From Clostridia bacterium (GTDB lineage: Bacteria > Bacillota > Clostridia > Christensenellales > CAG-138), in the NCBI GenBank assembly GCA_017525875.1, contig JAFXSG010000025.1, positions 62,001 through 126,000 on the forward strand: a stretch of DNA of 64,000 nt. The letters are read 5' to 3'. This document shows positions 49,031 to 58,646 of the stretch, one piece after another. The position numbers and the translations under genes are program-made. Position 1 is the first letter of the stretch. The number at the start of each line of letters is the position of its first letter. The notes beneath the pieces were generated by a model that saw only the letters and a list, made by a program, of their open reading frames with translations, ran no database searches and had not been told where the DNA came from.

Positions 49031-50875
49031 TCAACCCTGCTGATCCTCGAGCGACTGGGCCTGCTTGCGGTTGAAATCCTTGACGCGCTGGTCCTTCGTG
49101 AGAAGGCGCTTGCGCATGCGGATGGATTTGGGCGTAACTTCCACGAGCTCGTCGTCGCGGATGAACTCAAGGCACTGCTCGAGGCTGAATTCGAGCGGGG
49201 GAGTGAGCCTCAGCGCTTCGTCGGAGCCGGAAGCGCGCATGTTGGTGACATGCTTCTTTTTGCAGACGTTGACGGTGATATCCTCGTTGCGCGAGCATTC
49301 GCCCACGATCTGACCTTCGTAGATCGGGTCGCCGGGGCTGACGAACAGCCTGCCGCGGTCCTGCGTGTTGAACAGGCCGTAGGAGTTGGCTTCGCCGCTC
49401 TCGCTTGCGACGAGGCTGCCGCGAGTGCGCTCCGCGATCTCGCCGGTGAAGGGTTCGTAGCCCTTGAAGATGTGGCTCATCACGCCGTTGCCGCGGGTAT
49501 CGGTCAGCAGCTCGCTGCGGTAGCCCATGAGGCCTCGGGCAGGGATGTCGAAAACGAGTCTGACGCTGCCCTCGTCATCGCTGATCATGTTGTTCATGAC
49601 CGCGCGTCGGGAGCCGAGCTTCTCCATGACGGTGCCCATGTATTCGCTCGGAACGTCGACGGTGAGCTCCTCGATGGGCTCGAGCAGATGGCCGTGCTCG
49701 TCGCGCTTCATGATAACGCGCGGGCGGGAGACGGCGAATTCGTAATCCTGGCGGCGCATCGTCTCGATGAGGATGGAGAGATGCAGCTCGCCGCGGCCGC
49801 TGACCTTGAACGCGTCGGTGGAGTCGGTCGTCTCAACGCGCATGGATACGTTCGTTTCGACCTCTTTGAAGAGACGGTCGCGGAGATTGCGGGAGGTCAC
49901 GTACTTGCCCTCGCGGCCGGCGAAGGGGCTGGTGTTGACGATGAAGTCCATGCTGACCGTCGGCTCGTCGATATGTACGAACGGCAGAGGCTCGACGTTC
50001 AGCGGGTCGCAGACGGTCTCGCCGATGGAGATCCCCGCGATGCCCGCGACGGCAACTATGTCGCCCGCGCCGACGGAGTCGACCTCAACGCGCTTCAGAC
50101 CTTCGAACCTGTACAGCCTGGAAAGCTTTGCTTCCCTGGGCTCGCCGCCCAAAGTGCAGACGGAGACCGTGCGGTTGCGGACGGCGGTGCCGCGTTCTAT
50201 GCGGCCCACGCCGATACGGCCTACGTAATCGTCGTAATCGACCGTTGAAATGAGCAGCTGCAGGGGTTCGTCCTCCTCGCCGCCGGGCGCGGGGACCGAG
50301 GAAATGATCGTGTCGAACAGCGGCTGCATCGTGTTTTCGAGCTTATCGGGCTCAAAGCCGGAGATACCCTGCTTCGCGGAGGCGTAGATGATCGGAAAAT
50401 CGCACTGTTCGTCCGTCGCGCCGAGCTCAAGGAACAGGTCCAGCGTTTCGGAGACCACCTCGTAGGGGCGTGCGCCGGGGCGATCGATCTTGTTGATGAC
50501 CACGACGGGGATCTTGCCGAGCTCCAGCGCCTTGCGGAGCACGAAACGGGTCTGGGGCATGCAGCCCTCGAACGCGTCGACAAGAAGCAGGACGCCGTCA
50601 ACCATCTTGAGGATGCGCTCAACCTCGCCGCCGAAATCGGCGTGGCCGGGAGTGTCAACGATATTGATGCGGTAGCCCTTGTAGTTTACCGCGGTATTCT
50701 TTGAAAGGATGGTGATGCCGCGCTCACGCTCGAGATCGTTGGAGTCCATAACGCGCTCCTGAACGGCCTCGTTCGCGCGGAATACGCCGCTCTGGCGGAG
50801 CAGCTGATCGACCAGCGTCGTCTTGCCGTGGTCGACGTGTGCAATGATCGCAATATTGCGGATTTTATCGTTCAT
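49031..50875 (-). CDS. typA: Translational GTPase TypA/BipA
   Basis: 614 aa from the ATG at 50875 (AAAGGTAG). G1 [16 protein letters not shown]2 RGITI, G3 [15 protein letters not shown]4 [10 protein letters not shown], then EF-G-like domains and the TypA-specific C-terminus. It binds the ribosome and helps 50S assembly and stress growth. First gene of its transcript. Confidence 0.96.
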   Translation of the reverse strand: MNDKIRNIAIIAHVDHGKTTLVDQLLRQSGVFRANEAVQERVMDSNDLERERGITILSKNTAVNYKGYRINIVDTPGHADFGGEVERILKMVDGVLLLVDAFEGCMPQTRFVLRKALELGKIPVVVINKIDRPGARPYEVVSETLDLFLELGATDEQCDFPIIYASAKQGISGFEPDKLENTMQPLFDTIISSVPAPGGEEDEPLQLLISTVDYDDYVGRIGVGRIERGTAVRNRTVSVCTLGGEPREAKLSRLYRFEGLKRVEVDSVGAGDIVAVAGIAGISIGETVCDPLNVEPLPFVHIDEPTVSMDFIVNTSPFAGREGKYVTSRNLRDRLFKEVETNVSMRVETTDSTDAFKVSGRGELHLSILIETMRRQDYEFAVSRPRVIMKRDEHGHLLEPIEELTVDVPSEYMGTVMEKLGSRRAVMNNMISDDEGSVRLVFDIPARGLMGYRSELLTDTRGNGVMSHIFKGYEPFTGEIAERTRGSLVASESGEANSYGLFNTQDRGRLFVSPGDPIYEGQIVGECSRNEDITVNVCKKKHVTNMRASGSDEALRLTPPLEFSLEQCLEFIRDDELVEVTPKSIRMRKRLLTKDQRVKDFNRKQAQSLEDQQG

Positions 50876-50931
50876 AAAAACTACCTTTTCACAAAGTTCG
50901 GAGCGGTGCTCCCGTGTTTCCACAAAACCTT

Positions 50932-50960
50932 ATTTTAACCCTTTGACGCAATATTTTCAA
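50932..50960 (-). promoter_or_regulatory. Promoter of typA
   Basis: Minus strand TTGAAA (50955-50960), 17-base spacer, TAAAAT (50932-50937). Confidence 0.65.
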
Positions 50961-51010
50961 GCGGTTGAACGATTATATTATTCATGATGAAAAAACGGCG
51001 GACGAAAGCG

Positions 51011-51040
51011 AAAAGAAAAGAGCCTCCTTTTAGGAAGCTC
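51011..51040 (-). terminator. Terminator after the rRNA methyltransferase gene
   Basis: Minus strand GAGCTTCCT (51032-51040) and AGGAGGCTC (51020-51028) with one wobble pair, then TTTTCTTTT (51011-51019). Confidence 0.8.
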
Positions 51041-51054
51041 AAGACGGGAAAGCG

Positions 51055-52416
51055 TTATCTGTACGAGCCGACGGTAAGCCCCCTCGGAAGATGGTTCTTC
51101 AGCTGACCGTCCGAGACCTTGCCGAAACCGACGGCGAAGCCGCTGACCGTCACCGGGCAGAAACAGCCGGAGAACTCTTCGGCGTCACTTTCCGAGACGG
51201 GCAGCGTATTCCCTCCGAGGAATGAAAGCAGGAGCGGATCGTCCGGTGCGAAATCGAAGCATTTGCGGTAGCCGAGCCCGTGCGCCGCCATAAAGAACGC
51301 GTGCGAAGGCCTGAGCCTGCCCTTTGTGAATTCACCGACCTCGACCCCGAAAGAAACGATCGGCAGTGAAGCGAGCTCGTCCGGGTATTCGAACGGGCAG
51401 TAAACGAGCTTTTGCCCGTAAACGCAAAGAGGCAGAGCGGACGCGTTTTCGACCGACGCGGAAAGGAACTCCCGAACGGGTCTTTCGAGCGATTTGTCGG
51501 GCAAGCGGAGCGCTGAGCTTTTCTTAGCGGCGTTTCGTTCATCCTTCCTGCCGACCGCGGCGGATCGATCAAGGCTACCGCTGCGAACGAGCCTCGCGGC
51601 GAAATGACCTTCGCCCGTGCAGGTGTGCGGATAAAGGCGGCGGGTCATTTCCGGGGAAAAGTCGGGATGATCCGACAGGAAACCTTCGATCACGCCTTCG
51701 TTTTCTTCCTGCGAAAACGTGCAGGTGGAATAAATGAGCTTGCCTCCCGGCGCGACGCATCGCGCGGCGCTCTCCATGATCGCACGCTGGCGCACGGCGC
51801 AGGAAGCAACGTGCTCTAAGGACCATTCAGCGATCGCCTGCGGGTCCTTGCGGAACATCCCCTCGCCGGAGCAGGGCGCGTCGACTATCACGCGGTCGAA
51901 GTATCCCGGCAGAGCGTTTGCGACCGCATCCGGGTGAGCGCTCGTCACGACGGCGTTTGTCACGCCGAGCCGTTCGAGGTTCCTCGCAAGCTGTTTGGCG
52001 CGGGAGGGGACGATCTCGTTTGAAACGAGCAGGCCTTTGCCGCGGAGCCGCGCCGCCGCGCCGCCGCTCTTTCCGCCCGGTGCGGCGCAAAGATCGAGCA
52101 CCTTCATTCCGGGTTCGATCCCCGCCTCGGCAATAACGCTCATCGCGCTCGGCTCCTGCATATAGAACAGCCCGGCGATATGGTACGGGTGGGTGCCGAT
52201 ATGCTCCGCTTCTTCCAGGAGGACGAGCCCCTCGTCCAGCGTTTCGCTCCGGCCGACCTTCCACGGCGAAAGCTCGAGAAAACGCTCCTTCGAGAGCCGG
52301 AGCGTGTTGACGCGAAGACCGCGCACGGGCGGGAGATCGTACTGCGCGATGAACGCGTCGAACTCTTCTCCGAGCACGGTCTTCATTCTTTCGGTAAATC
52401 CTGCAGGCAGATCCAT
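51055..52416 (-). CDS. rsmF: RsmF-type 16S rRNA (cytosine-C5) methyltransferase
   Basis: 453 aa. SAM loop LDLCAAPGGKSGGAAARL, release cysteine in DAPCSGEGMFRKDP, and catalytic cysteine in YSTCTFSQEENE. The N-terminal PxVRGLRVNTL and the C-terminal RNA-binding/PUA-like part (AAHGLGYRKCFDFAPDDPL) fit RsmF rather than RsmB. It should methylate a cytosine in 16S rRNA. It follows the ABC exporter genes after eight bases and may share their attenuator control, which would be of note if the exporter responds to a ribosome drug. Confidence 0.9.
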   Translation of the reverse strand: MDLPAGFTERMKTVLGEEFDAFIAQYDLPPVRGLRVNTLRLSKERFLELSPWKVGRSETLDEGLVLLEEAEHIGTHPYHIAGLFYMQEPSAMSVIAEAGIEPGMKVLDLCAAPGGKSGGAAARLRGKGLLVSNEIVPSRAKQLARNLERLGVTNAVVTSAHPDAVANALPGYFDRVIVDAPCSGEGMFRKDPQAIAEWSLEHVASCAVRQRAIMESAARCVAPGGKLIYSTCTFSQEENEGVIEGFLSDHPDFSPEMTRRLYPHTCTGEGHFAARLVRSGSLDRSAAVGRKDERNAAKKSSALRLPDKSLERPVREFLSASVENASALPLCVYGQKLVYCPFEYPDELASLPIVSFGVEVGEFTKGRLRPSHAFFMAAHGLGYRKCFDFAPDDPLLLSFLGGNTLPVSESDAEEFSGCFCPVTVSGFAVGFGKVSDGQLKNHLPRGLTVGSYR

Positions 52417-52424
52417 ATTATCCG

Positions 52425-54284
52425 TCAGTTCAGCACGTCCCGAGTGCTGTTTTCGGTGAACTGGGTGGTGTAGAGGTCGTAGTAGTAGCCGCGCAGTTTC
52501 AGCAGTTCGCGGTGGGTGCCGCTCTCGGTGATCTTTCCGCCGCGGATAACGAGGATGCGGTCACAGGAGCGGATCGTCGAAAGCCTGTGCGCCACGATGA
52601 AGCTGGTCCTGTTCTGAAGCACCGTGCCGATCGCGTTCTGTATCAGCGCTTCGGTCTCCGTATCGATGGAGCTCGTCGCCTCGTCGAGCACGAAAATGCG
52701 CGGATCCGCGAGGATGACCCTCGCGAAGCTGATCAGCTGCTTCTGGCCCGTGGAGAGCCTTGCGCCGCCTTCGCCCACTTCGGTGTCGTAGCCCTTTTCA
52801 AGGCTTTCGATGAAGCTGTCGGCATGCACCATCTGAGCGGCGCGGACGACCTCTTCGTCCGTCGCGTCCTTGCGCCCGTAGCGGATATTGTCCCTGATGC
52901 TCCCGCTGAACAGATGCGGGCTCTGCAGCACATAGCCGAGGCGGTCCTGCAGCCAGAGCTGGCTGCGCTCGCGGTAGTCGATGCCGTCGATAAGGATCGC
53001 GCCCCCGGTCGGCTCATAGAAGCGGCAAACGAGGTTGACGATCGTGCTCTTGCCCGCGCCTGTCTCGCCGACGAGCGCGATCTTTTCGCCGGGTCGGACG
53101 GTCAGATCAAAGTGATCGAGCACCTTTTCGCCCTCCTTATAGCTGAAGGAAACGTCGCGGAACTCGACTCCGCCCTCGATCTCCTCCCAGTTCTCGCGCT
53201 TCGGGTCGAAGCAGTCGCCGTACTTCTCGATGACCTCGTCGGAATCGGTGATGTCGCAGGGCGTATCGAGCAGGGAGATGACGCGCTCGGCGCTGGCCTG
53301 CGCGCTCTGCAGCTCCGCGAAGATGCCGGCAAGCTGCTGCATCGGGTCGAAAAGGTTGGTACTGTACGAAATGAAGGAGGACAGCACGCCAATGGTCATC
53401 GTCGTTCCGAAGATCGTGGGTGCGATGACCGTCCTGCCGCCCGCGTAGAGCGCGATGGCGGTCGCGATGGAGCCGAGCGTCATAACGATGGGCGTGAACA
53501 TCGCGGAGAGCACCGCGGCGCGGATCGAGGCCTTCTTCATAGTGCCGGCTTCGGCCTTGAACTCCTCGAAGTTCTTTTCCTCGCGCACGAGGGTCTTGGT
53601 CGTTACGGCGCCCATGATGCCCTCGTTGAAGGCGCTCGTGATGCGGGAGTTCTGCTTGCGCACGATGCGGTGCTGCCTGAGGATCCTGCGCTGGAAATAC
53701 ACGCTGATGACCGCGAGCGGGGGAAGCACAGTGAGGATCACGAGGCCGAGCTTCCAGTTCATAGCAAGCAGGAAGATGATGCAGCCGATGATGTAGCCGC
53801 TCGACCAGAAGATATCGGTCAGGCTCCACGCGATCATCTCGGAAAGGCGGGGGATATCGCCGACCATTCGCGCCATGATGTAGCCCACGGCCGTCTTGTC
53901 ATAATAAGAGAAGGAAAGCTGCTGAAGCTTTTTGAACGCGTCCTGACGGATGTCGTACGCGATCTTCACCTCGAGCTTGCCGCAGAACAGGATGAACGAC
54001 ACGACGCCCGCGCCCTGGAAGAGGACGAAGCCGAGGTAAACGAGCCCGAACGGGAGGAGCTTGCGCAGGCCCGCCTCGCCCTCCGCAACGATGTTGTCGA
54101 TCGCGTAGCGGGTGAGCTGGGGGTAGAGGATGTCCACGAACGCGACGACGAGCATCAGAAAGATGACGCCTACGAAAAGCCAACGGTAGCGCAGCGCGTA
54201 GCGGAGCAGCCGCTTCCAAAGCTTGAGATCTATCTTTTTGCTGAATTCTTCTTCACGAAGAGCGCTGGTCTGAAGGTCTTCCAT
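52425..54284 (-). CDS. Heterodimeric ABC exporter subunit B (non-canonical signature)
   Basis: 619 aa: six helices (residues about 35-330), then one ABC domain. Walker A VGETGAGKSTI, Q-loop YVLQSPHLFSGSI, Walker B with catalytic Glu FVLDEATSSIDTE. The signature is LSTGQ instead of LSGGQ. With subunit A this creates one consensus and one degenerate ATP site, as in BmrCD, LmrCD and TM287/288. Likely cargo: drugs, lipids or peptides. Starts directly after the subunit A stop (TGAATG). Confidence 0.92.
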   Translation of the reverse strand: MEDLQTSALREEEFSKKIDLKLWKRLLRYALRYRWLFVGVIFLMLVVAFVDILYPQLTRYAIDNIVAEGEAGLRKLLPFGLVYLGFVLFQGAGVVSFILFCGKLEVKIAYDIRQDAFKKLQQLSFSYYDKTAVGYIMARMVGDIPRLSEMIAWSLTDIFWSSGYIIGCIIFLLAMNWKLGLVILTVLPPLAVISVYFQRRILRQHRIVRKQNSRITSAFNEGIMGAVTTKTLVREEKNFEEFKAEAGTMKKASIRAAVLSAMFTPIVMTLGSIATAIALYAGGRTVIAPTIFGTTMTIGVLSSFISYSTNLFDPMQQLAGIFAELQSAQASAERVISLLDTPCDITDSDEVIEKYGDCFDPKRENWEEIEGGVEFRDVSFSYKEGEKVLDHFDLTVRPGEKIALVGETGAGKSTIVNLVCRFYEPTGGAILIDGIDYRERSQLWLQDRLGYVLQSPHLFSGSIRDNIRYGRKDATDEEVVRAAQMVHADSFIESLEKGYDTEVGEGGARLSTGQKQLISFARVILADPRIFVLDEATSSIDTETEALIQNAIGTVLQNRTSFIVAHRLSTIRSCDRILVIRGGKITESGTHRELLKLRGYYYDLYTTQFTENSTRDVLN

Positions 54285-56213
54285 TCAGATCGCCTCCTTT
54301 CCGTTTCCGTTTCCGGAGTCAGTGGAATCATCGCCGGAGTTCAGCTCGTCCTCGAGCAGGTTCTGGATATCGGCGATGCGCTTATACAGGCCGTCTGCGC
54401 GGGCGAGCTCGCTGTGAGTGCCCTCCTGGACGAGTCGGCCGTTTTCAAGCACGAGGATCTTGTCCGCACGGCAGAGCGTTGTGATCCTGTGGGAGATGAT
54501 GAACGTGGTCGTACCCTCGCGCCGTGCCTGGAGCGCGTCGCGGATGGCGGCGTCCGTCTCGGTATCGACGGCGCTCATCGAGTCGTCGAGGATGATGATC
54601 GGCGCCTTCTGCATCAGCATGCGCGCGATTGCGACGCGCTGCTTCTGTCCGCCGGACAGCGTGATGCCCTTTTCGCCGACGACCGTGTCGTAACCCTTTT
54701 CAAACGAGGTGATGACGTCGTGCACGGAGGCGACCGAAGCGGCGTCATACACCTCTGCTTCGGGCGCTTCGGGGTCCACGATGCGGATGTTCTCCATGAT
54801 CGTCCTCGAATAGAGGAACGGCTCCTGGAGCACGATGCCGATGTTCTTCCTCAGATGATGCCGTTCGATATCGTTGATGTTTATGCCGTCGATCAGGATC
54901 TCGCCCTCGCGGACGGTGTAGAGCCTTTGAAGCAGCTGAACGAGGCTGGACTTGCCGCTGCCGGTGGAACCGAGGATCGCCACGGTCTCTCCGGGCCGGG
55001 CTGTGAAGCTGATATCCTTAAGCACGTCCTGACCGTCCTCGTAGCCGAAGCCCACGCCGCGGATCTCAACGGCGCCGCGGATCTCGGGCCGGAGCGCCTT
55101 GCCGGGCTCCGCTTCGACCGGGACTTCGAGGATCTCGTTGAGCCTGCCGAGCGAAACGCCGGCCTTCTCAAGGTCCGCAAGGATCCTGCCGAGCTGGCGT
55201 ACCGGCCAGACGAGCATCGAGGTGTAGCTCGAGAATACGAGCATCTCGCCGACGGAGATCCTTCCGCGGATGGTGAAAACGATACCGACCACGAGCGAAA
55301 TGCCGATCTGGATATAGCCGAAGGTGTCGGAAATGCCCCAGAACATCGCCATCAGCCTGTTGAGGCGCAGGTTCTTTTGGGTGTAGTCCTTGTTCTTTGC
55401 GGTGAAGGAATCGAGCTCCGACCTCTGCTGACCGAATGCACGCACGACGCGCATCCCAGCGGCGTTCTCCTGAATGGCGGCGGAGAGCACGCCCTCCGCT
55501 TCGTCGGACGCGGTGAAGTCCTTCTTGACGTTCTTGCAGTAAATGTACGCAGCGACCGCAAGCAGGGGCATCATCATGACGGAGTAGAGCGAGAGCATCG
55601 CGTTCATGCGAAGCATGATGAACGCGGCGATAATGACCATCGTGACCGTACGGACGATCTCGAGCAGCTGGTTCTGAACGAAGCGGCGGATGGTATCCAC
55701 GTCGGACGTGCAGCGCTGGATGATGTCTCCGCTCGAGATATGCTTATGATAATCATAAGGAACGTTCGCAAGGTGGTCGTACAGCCTCGTGCGCATGTTG
55801 TAGGCAAGCAGCTCCGAGCCCCTGGCGACCTCGCTGCGGCGCAGATACACGGAGAAGGCGTTTATGCCGGTCATAAGGATGAGCGCGATCCCCATCAGAT
55901 ACAGGTGGTCGACGAGGAACGCCTTCCCGCCAAAGCCTTCAACGAGCTTTTCGATCCACGGTGCAACGACCATTCCGCCCTGATAACCCGCCTCGGCGTA
56001 ATCGAGCAGCACGTAGTCGATCGTGAAGCTCGTGATGAGCGGGATGCAGTAGGCGGAAAGGTTCGCAGTCAGTATAGCGATCATTCCGGTCACGAAGTGG
56101 TGCACGGTGCCGCGGCTGAACTCGCCTATAAGCTTTCTTATCGAAGCGGCGCGCTGCTTCTTTTTGATCTTTTCTTCTTTTGTGAGTTTAACTTTTTCAG
56201 TCTTCTTTTCCAT
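54285..56213 (-). CDS. Heterodimeric ABC exporter subunit A (degenerate Walker B)
   Basis: 642 aa: a basic N-terminus, six helices, then one ABC domain. Walker A LGSTGSGKSSL, signature LSGGQKQRVAIARML, and Walker B IIILDDSMSAVDTE, where the catalytic Glu is replaced by Asp. This is the expected mate of subunit B: its LSGGQ completes the active site of B. Expression is probably governed by the leader peptide and attenuator just upstream. AAGGTAAT precedes the ATG. Confidence 0.92.
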   Translation of the reverse strand: MEKKTEKVKLTKEEKIKKKQRAASIRKLIGEFSRGTVHHFVTGMIAILTANLSAYCIPLITSFTIDYVLLDYAEAGYQGGMVVAPWIEKLVEGFGGKAFLVDHLYLMGIALILMTGINAFSVYLRRSEVARGSELLAYNMRTRLYDHLANVPYDYHKHISSGDIIQRCTSDVDTIRRFVQNQLLEIVRTVTMVIIAAFIMLRMNAMLSLYSVMMMPLLAVAAYIYCKNVKKDFTASDEAEGVLSAAIQENAAGMRVVRAFGQQRSELDSFTAKNKDYTQKNLRLNRLMAMFWGISDTFGYIQIGISLVVGIVFTIRGRISVGEMLVFSSYTSMLVWPVRQLGRILADLEKAGVSLGRLNEILEVPVEAEPGKALRPEIRGAVEIRGVGFGYEDGQDVLKDISFTARPGETVAILGSTGSGKSSLVQLLQRLYTVREGEILIDGININDIERHHLRKNIGIVLQEPFLYSRTIMENIRIVDPEAPEAEVYDAASVASVHDVITSFEKGYDTVVGEKGITLSGGQKQRVAIARMLMQKAPIIILDDSMSAVDTETDAAIRDALQARREGTTTFIISHRITTLCRADKILVLENGRLVQEGTHSELARADGLYKRIADIQNLLEDELNSGDDSTDSGNGNGKEAI

Positions 56214-56246
56214 ATTATTACCTTGTGCGCTCAGCGCATATCTCCT

Positions 56247-56282
56247 AAAACAAAACGAGCCGGGGCATATACCTGCGGCTCG
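56247..56282 (-). terminator. Attenuator terminator upstream of the ABC exporter genes
   Basis: Minus strand CGAGCCG (56276-56282) pairs with CGGCTCG (56256-56262), with inner GG/CC pairs, followed by TTTTGTTTT (56247-56255). Two competing pairings exist: AAACGAGC (56294-56301) with GCTCGTTT (56253-56260), and CTGCGGC in the leader ORF (56323-56329) with GCCGCAG (56273-56279). Confidence 0.8.
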
Positions 56283-56311
56283 CGTTCCGTTAAGCTCGTT
56301 TGACCGGAAAA

Positions 56312-56404
56312 CTAATCATGAGGCCGCAGAGAGGGGCAAAAAAGGGCATAGCTATAGCTGCTGCGTGCGATAGAGCGTACCCGGACGAATGAAACTTTGC
56401 GCAT
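56312..56404 (-). CDS. Leader peptide (30 aa) of the ABC exporter operon
   Basis: ATG at 56404 with AGGAGG nine bases upstream, stop TAG at 56312-56314. The peptide is basic at the start (MRKVSFVRVRS), then Ser/Tyr-rich (ARSSYSYALF), and ends CPSLRPHD. It lies between a strong promoter and an intrinsic terminator ahead of the exporter genes, which is the layout of ribosome-mediated attenuation (compare bmrB before bmrCD in Bacillus subtilis). The codons for Leu-Arg at its end can pair with the terminator's 5' arm, so where the ribosome stands should decide termination. Too short for a homology call; identified from signals and context. Confidence 0.75.
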   Translation of the reverse strand: MRKVSFVRVRSIARSSYSYALFCPSLRPHD

Positions 56405-56438
56405 TGCAAGCGGCCTCCTTTCCGTAAAAATCATTTAT

Positions 56439-56467
56439 ATTATAACGGCAATGTGGAGAGATTGCAA
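56439..56467 (-). promoter_or_regulatory. Promoter of the leader-ABC exporter operon
   Basis: Minus strand TTGCAA (56462-56467), 17-base spacer, TATAAT (56439-56444), 35 bases before the leader ATG. Confidence 0.75.
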
Positions 56468-56518
56468 CAGGATTTTGACAAAACCGGATATATATTATCG
56501 TTTGCGCTTTCTGCTCGC

Positions 56519-56546
56519 TTGACATAATTTTGCGCATGAATATAAT
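56519..56546 (+). promoter_or_regulatory. groESL promoter
   Basis: TTGACA (56519-56524), 16-base spacer, TATAAT (56541-56546). An inverted repeat AATTAT-N6-ATAATT (56550-56567) covers the expected transcription start and could be an operator. No CIRCE element is present. Confidence 0.8.
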
Positions 56547-56624
56547 ACCAATTATCGGAAAATAATTACCGTGGGCGCAGTATGCACTGTATACCCGCCC
56601 GCGATCACCTAAGGAGGCAGTATT

Positions 56625-56909
56625 ATGAAACTCAGACCCTTGTTTGACAAAGTCGTGCTCAAAAGCTGCGAAACGGAAGAGACCACCAAGAGCGGCCTTA
56701 TCCTCGCGGGCAACGCCAAGGAAAAGCCGATGATGGCGGACGTCATCGCGGTCGGCCCCGGCGGCATTGTTGACGGCAAGGAGATCGAAATGACGGTCAA
56801 GGCCGGCGACAAGGTCTTCTATTCCAAGTATGCGGGCAACGAGATCAAGCTCGACGGTCAGGAATACATCATCGTCCGTCAGAGCGATATCCTCGCAGTT
56901 GTTGAGTAA
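56625..56909 (+). CDS. groES: Co-chaperonin GroES
   Basis: 94 aa, standard length. [22 protein letters not shown], the mobile loop ([15 protein letters not shown]), VIAVGPGG and the C-terminal [15 protein letters not shown] are canonical. It caps GroEL. AAGGAGG precedes the ATG. The groEL start is 25 bases downstream. Confidence 0.97.
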   Translation: MKLRPLFDKVVLKSCETEETTKSGLILAGNAKEKPMMADVIAVGPGGIVDGKEIEMTVKAGDKVFYSKYAGNEIKLDGQEYIIVRQSDILAVVE

Positions 56910-58562
<1,653 letters not shown>

Positions 58563-58590
58563 TCCAAAGCGAAAAACAAATAGTTTCGGC

Positions 58591-58621
58591 AGTTCGGAGC
58601 TGTGAAAAACAGCTCCGAACT
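58591..58621 (+). other. Perfect 13-bp hairpin between groEL and proS
   Basis: AGTTCGGAGCTGT (58591-58603), loop GAAAA, ACAGCTCCGAACT (58609-58621). No T-run follows, so it is not a plain terminator; it may protect the groESL mRNA 3' end or be a processing site. Confidence 0.75.
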
Positions 58622-58646
58622 CATGAATAGAGTAATTGGGGGAAAT

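Noticed and set aside
52425-52500. Subunit B of the ABC exporter as a broken gene because of its LSTGQ signature
   Set aside because: The altered signature matches the reciprocal Walker B change in subunit A, the normal asymmetry of heterodimeric exporters.
56519-56624. CIRCE operator before groES
   Set aside because: No TTAGCACTC or GAGTGCTAA half-site can be found.
58563-58646. T-box riboswitch before proS
   Set aside because: The gap is only 84 bases and lacks the T-box consensus and specifier stem; only a plain hairpin is present.
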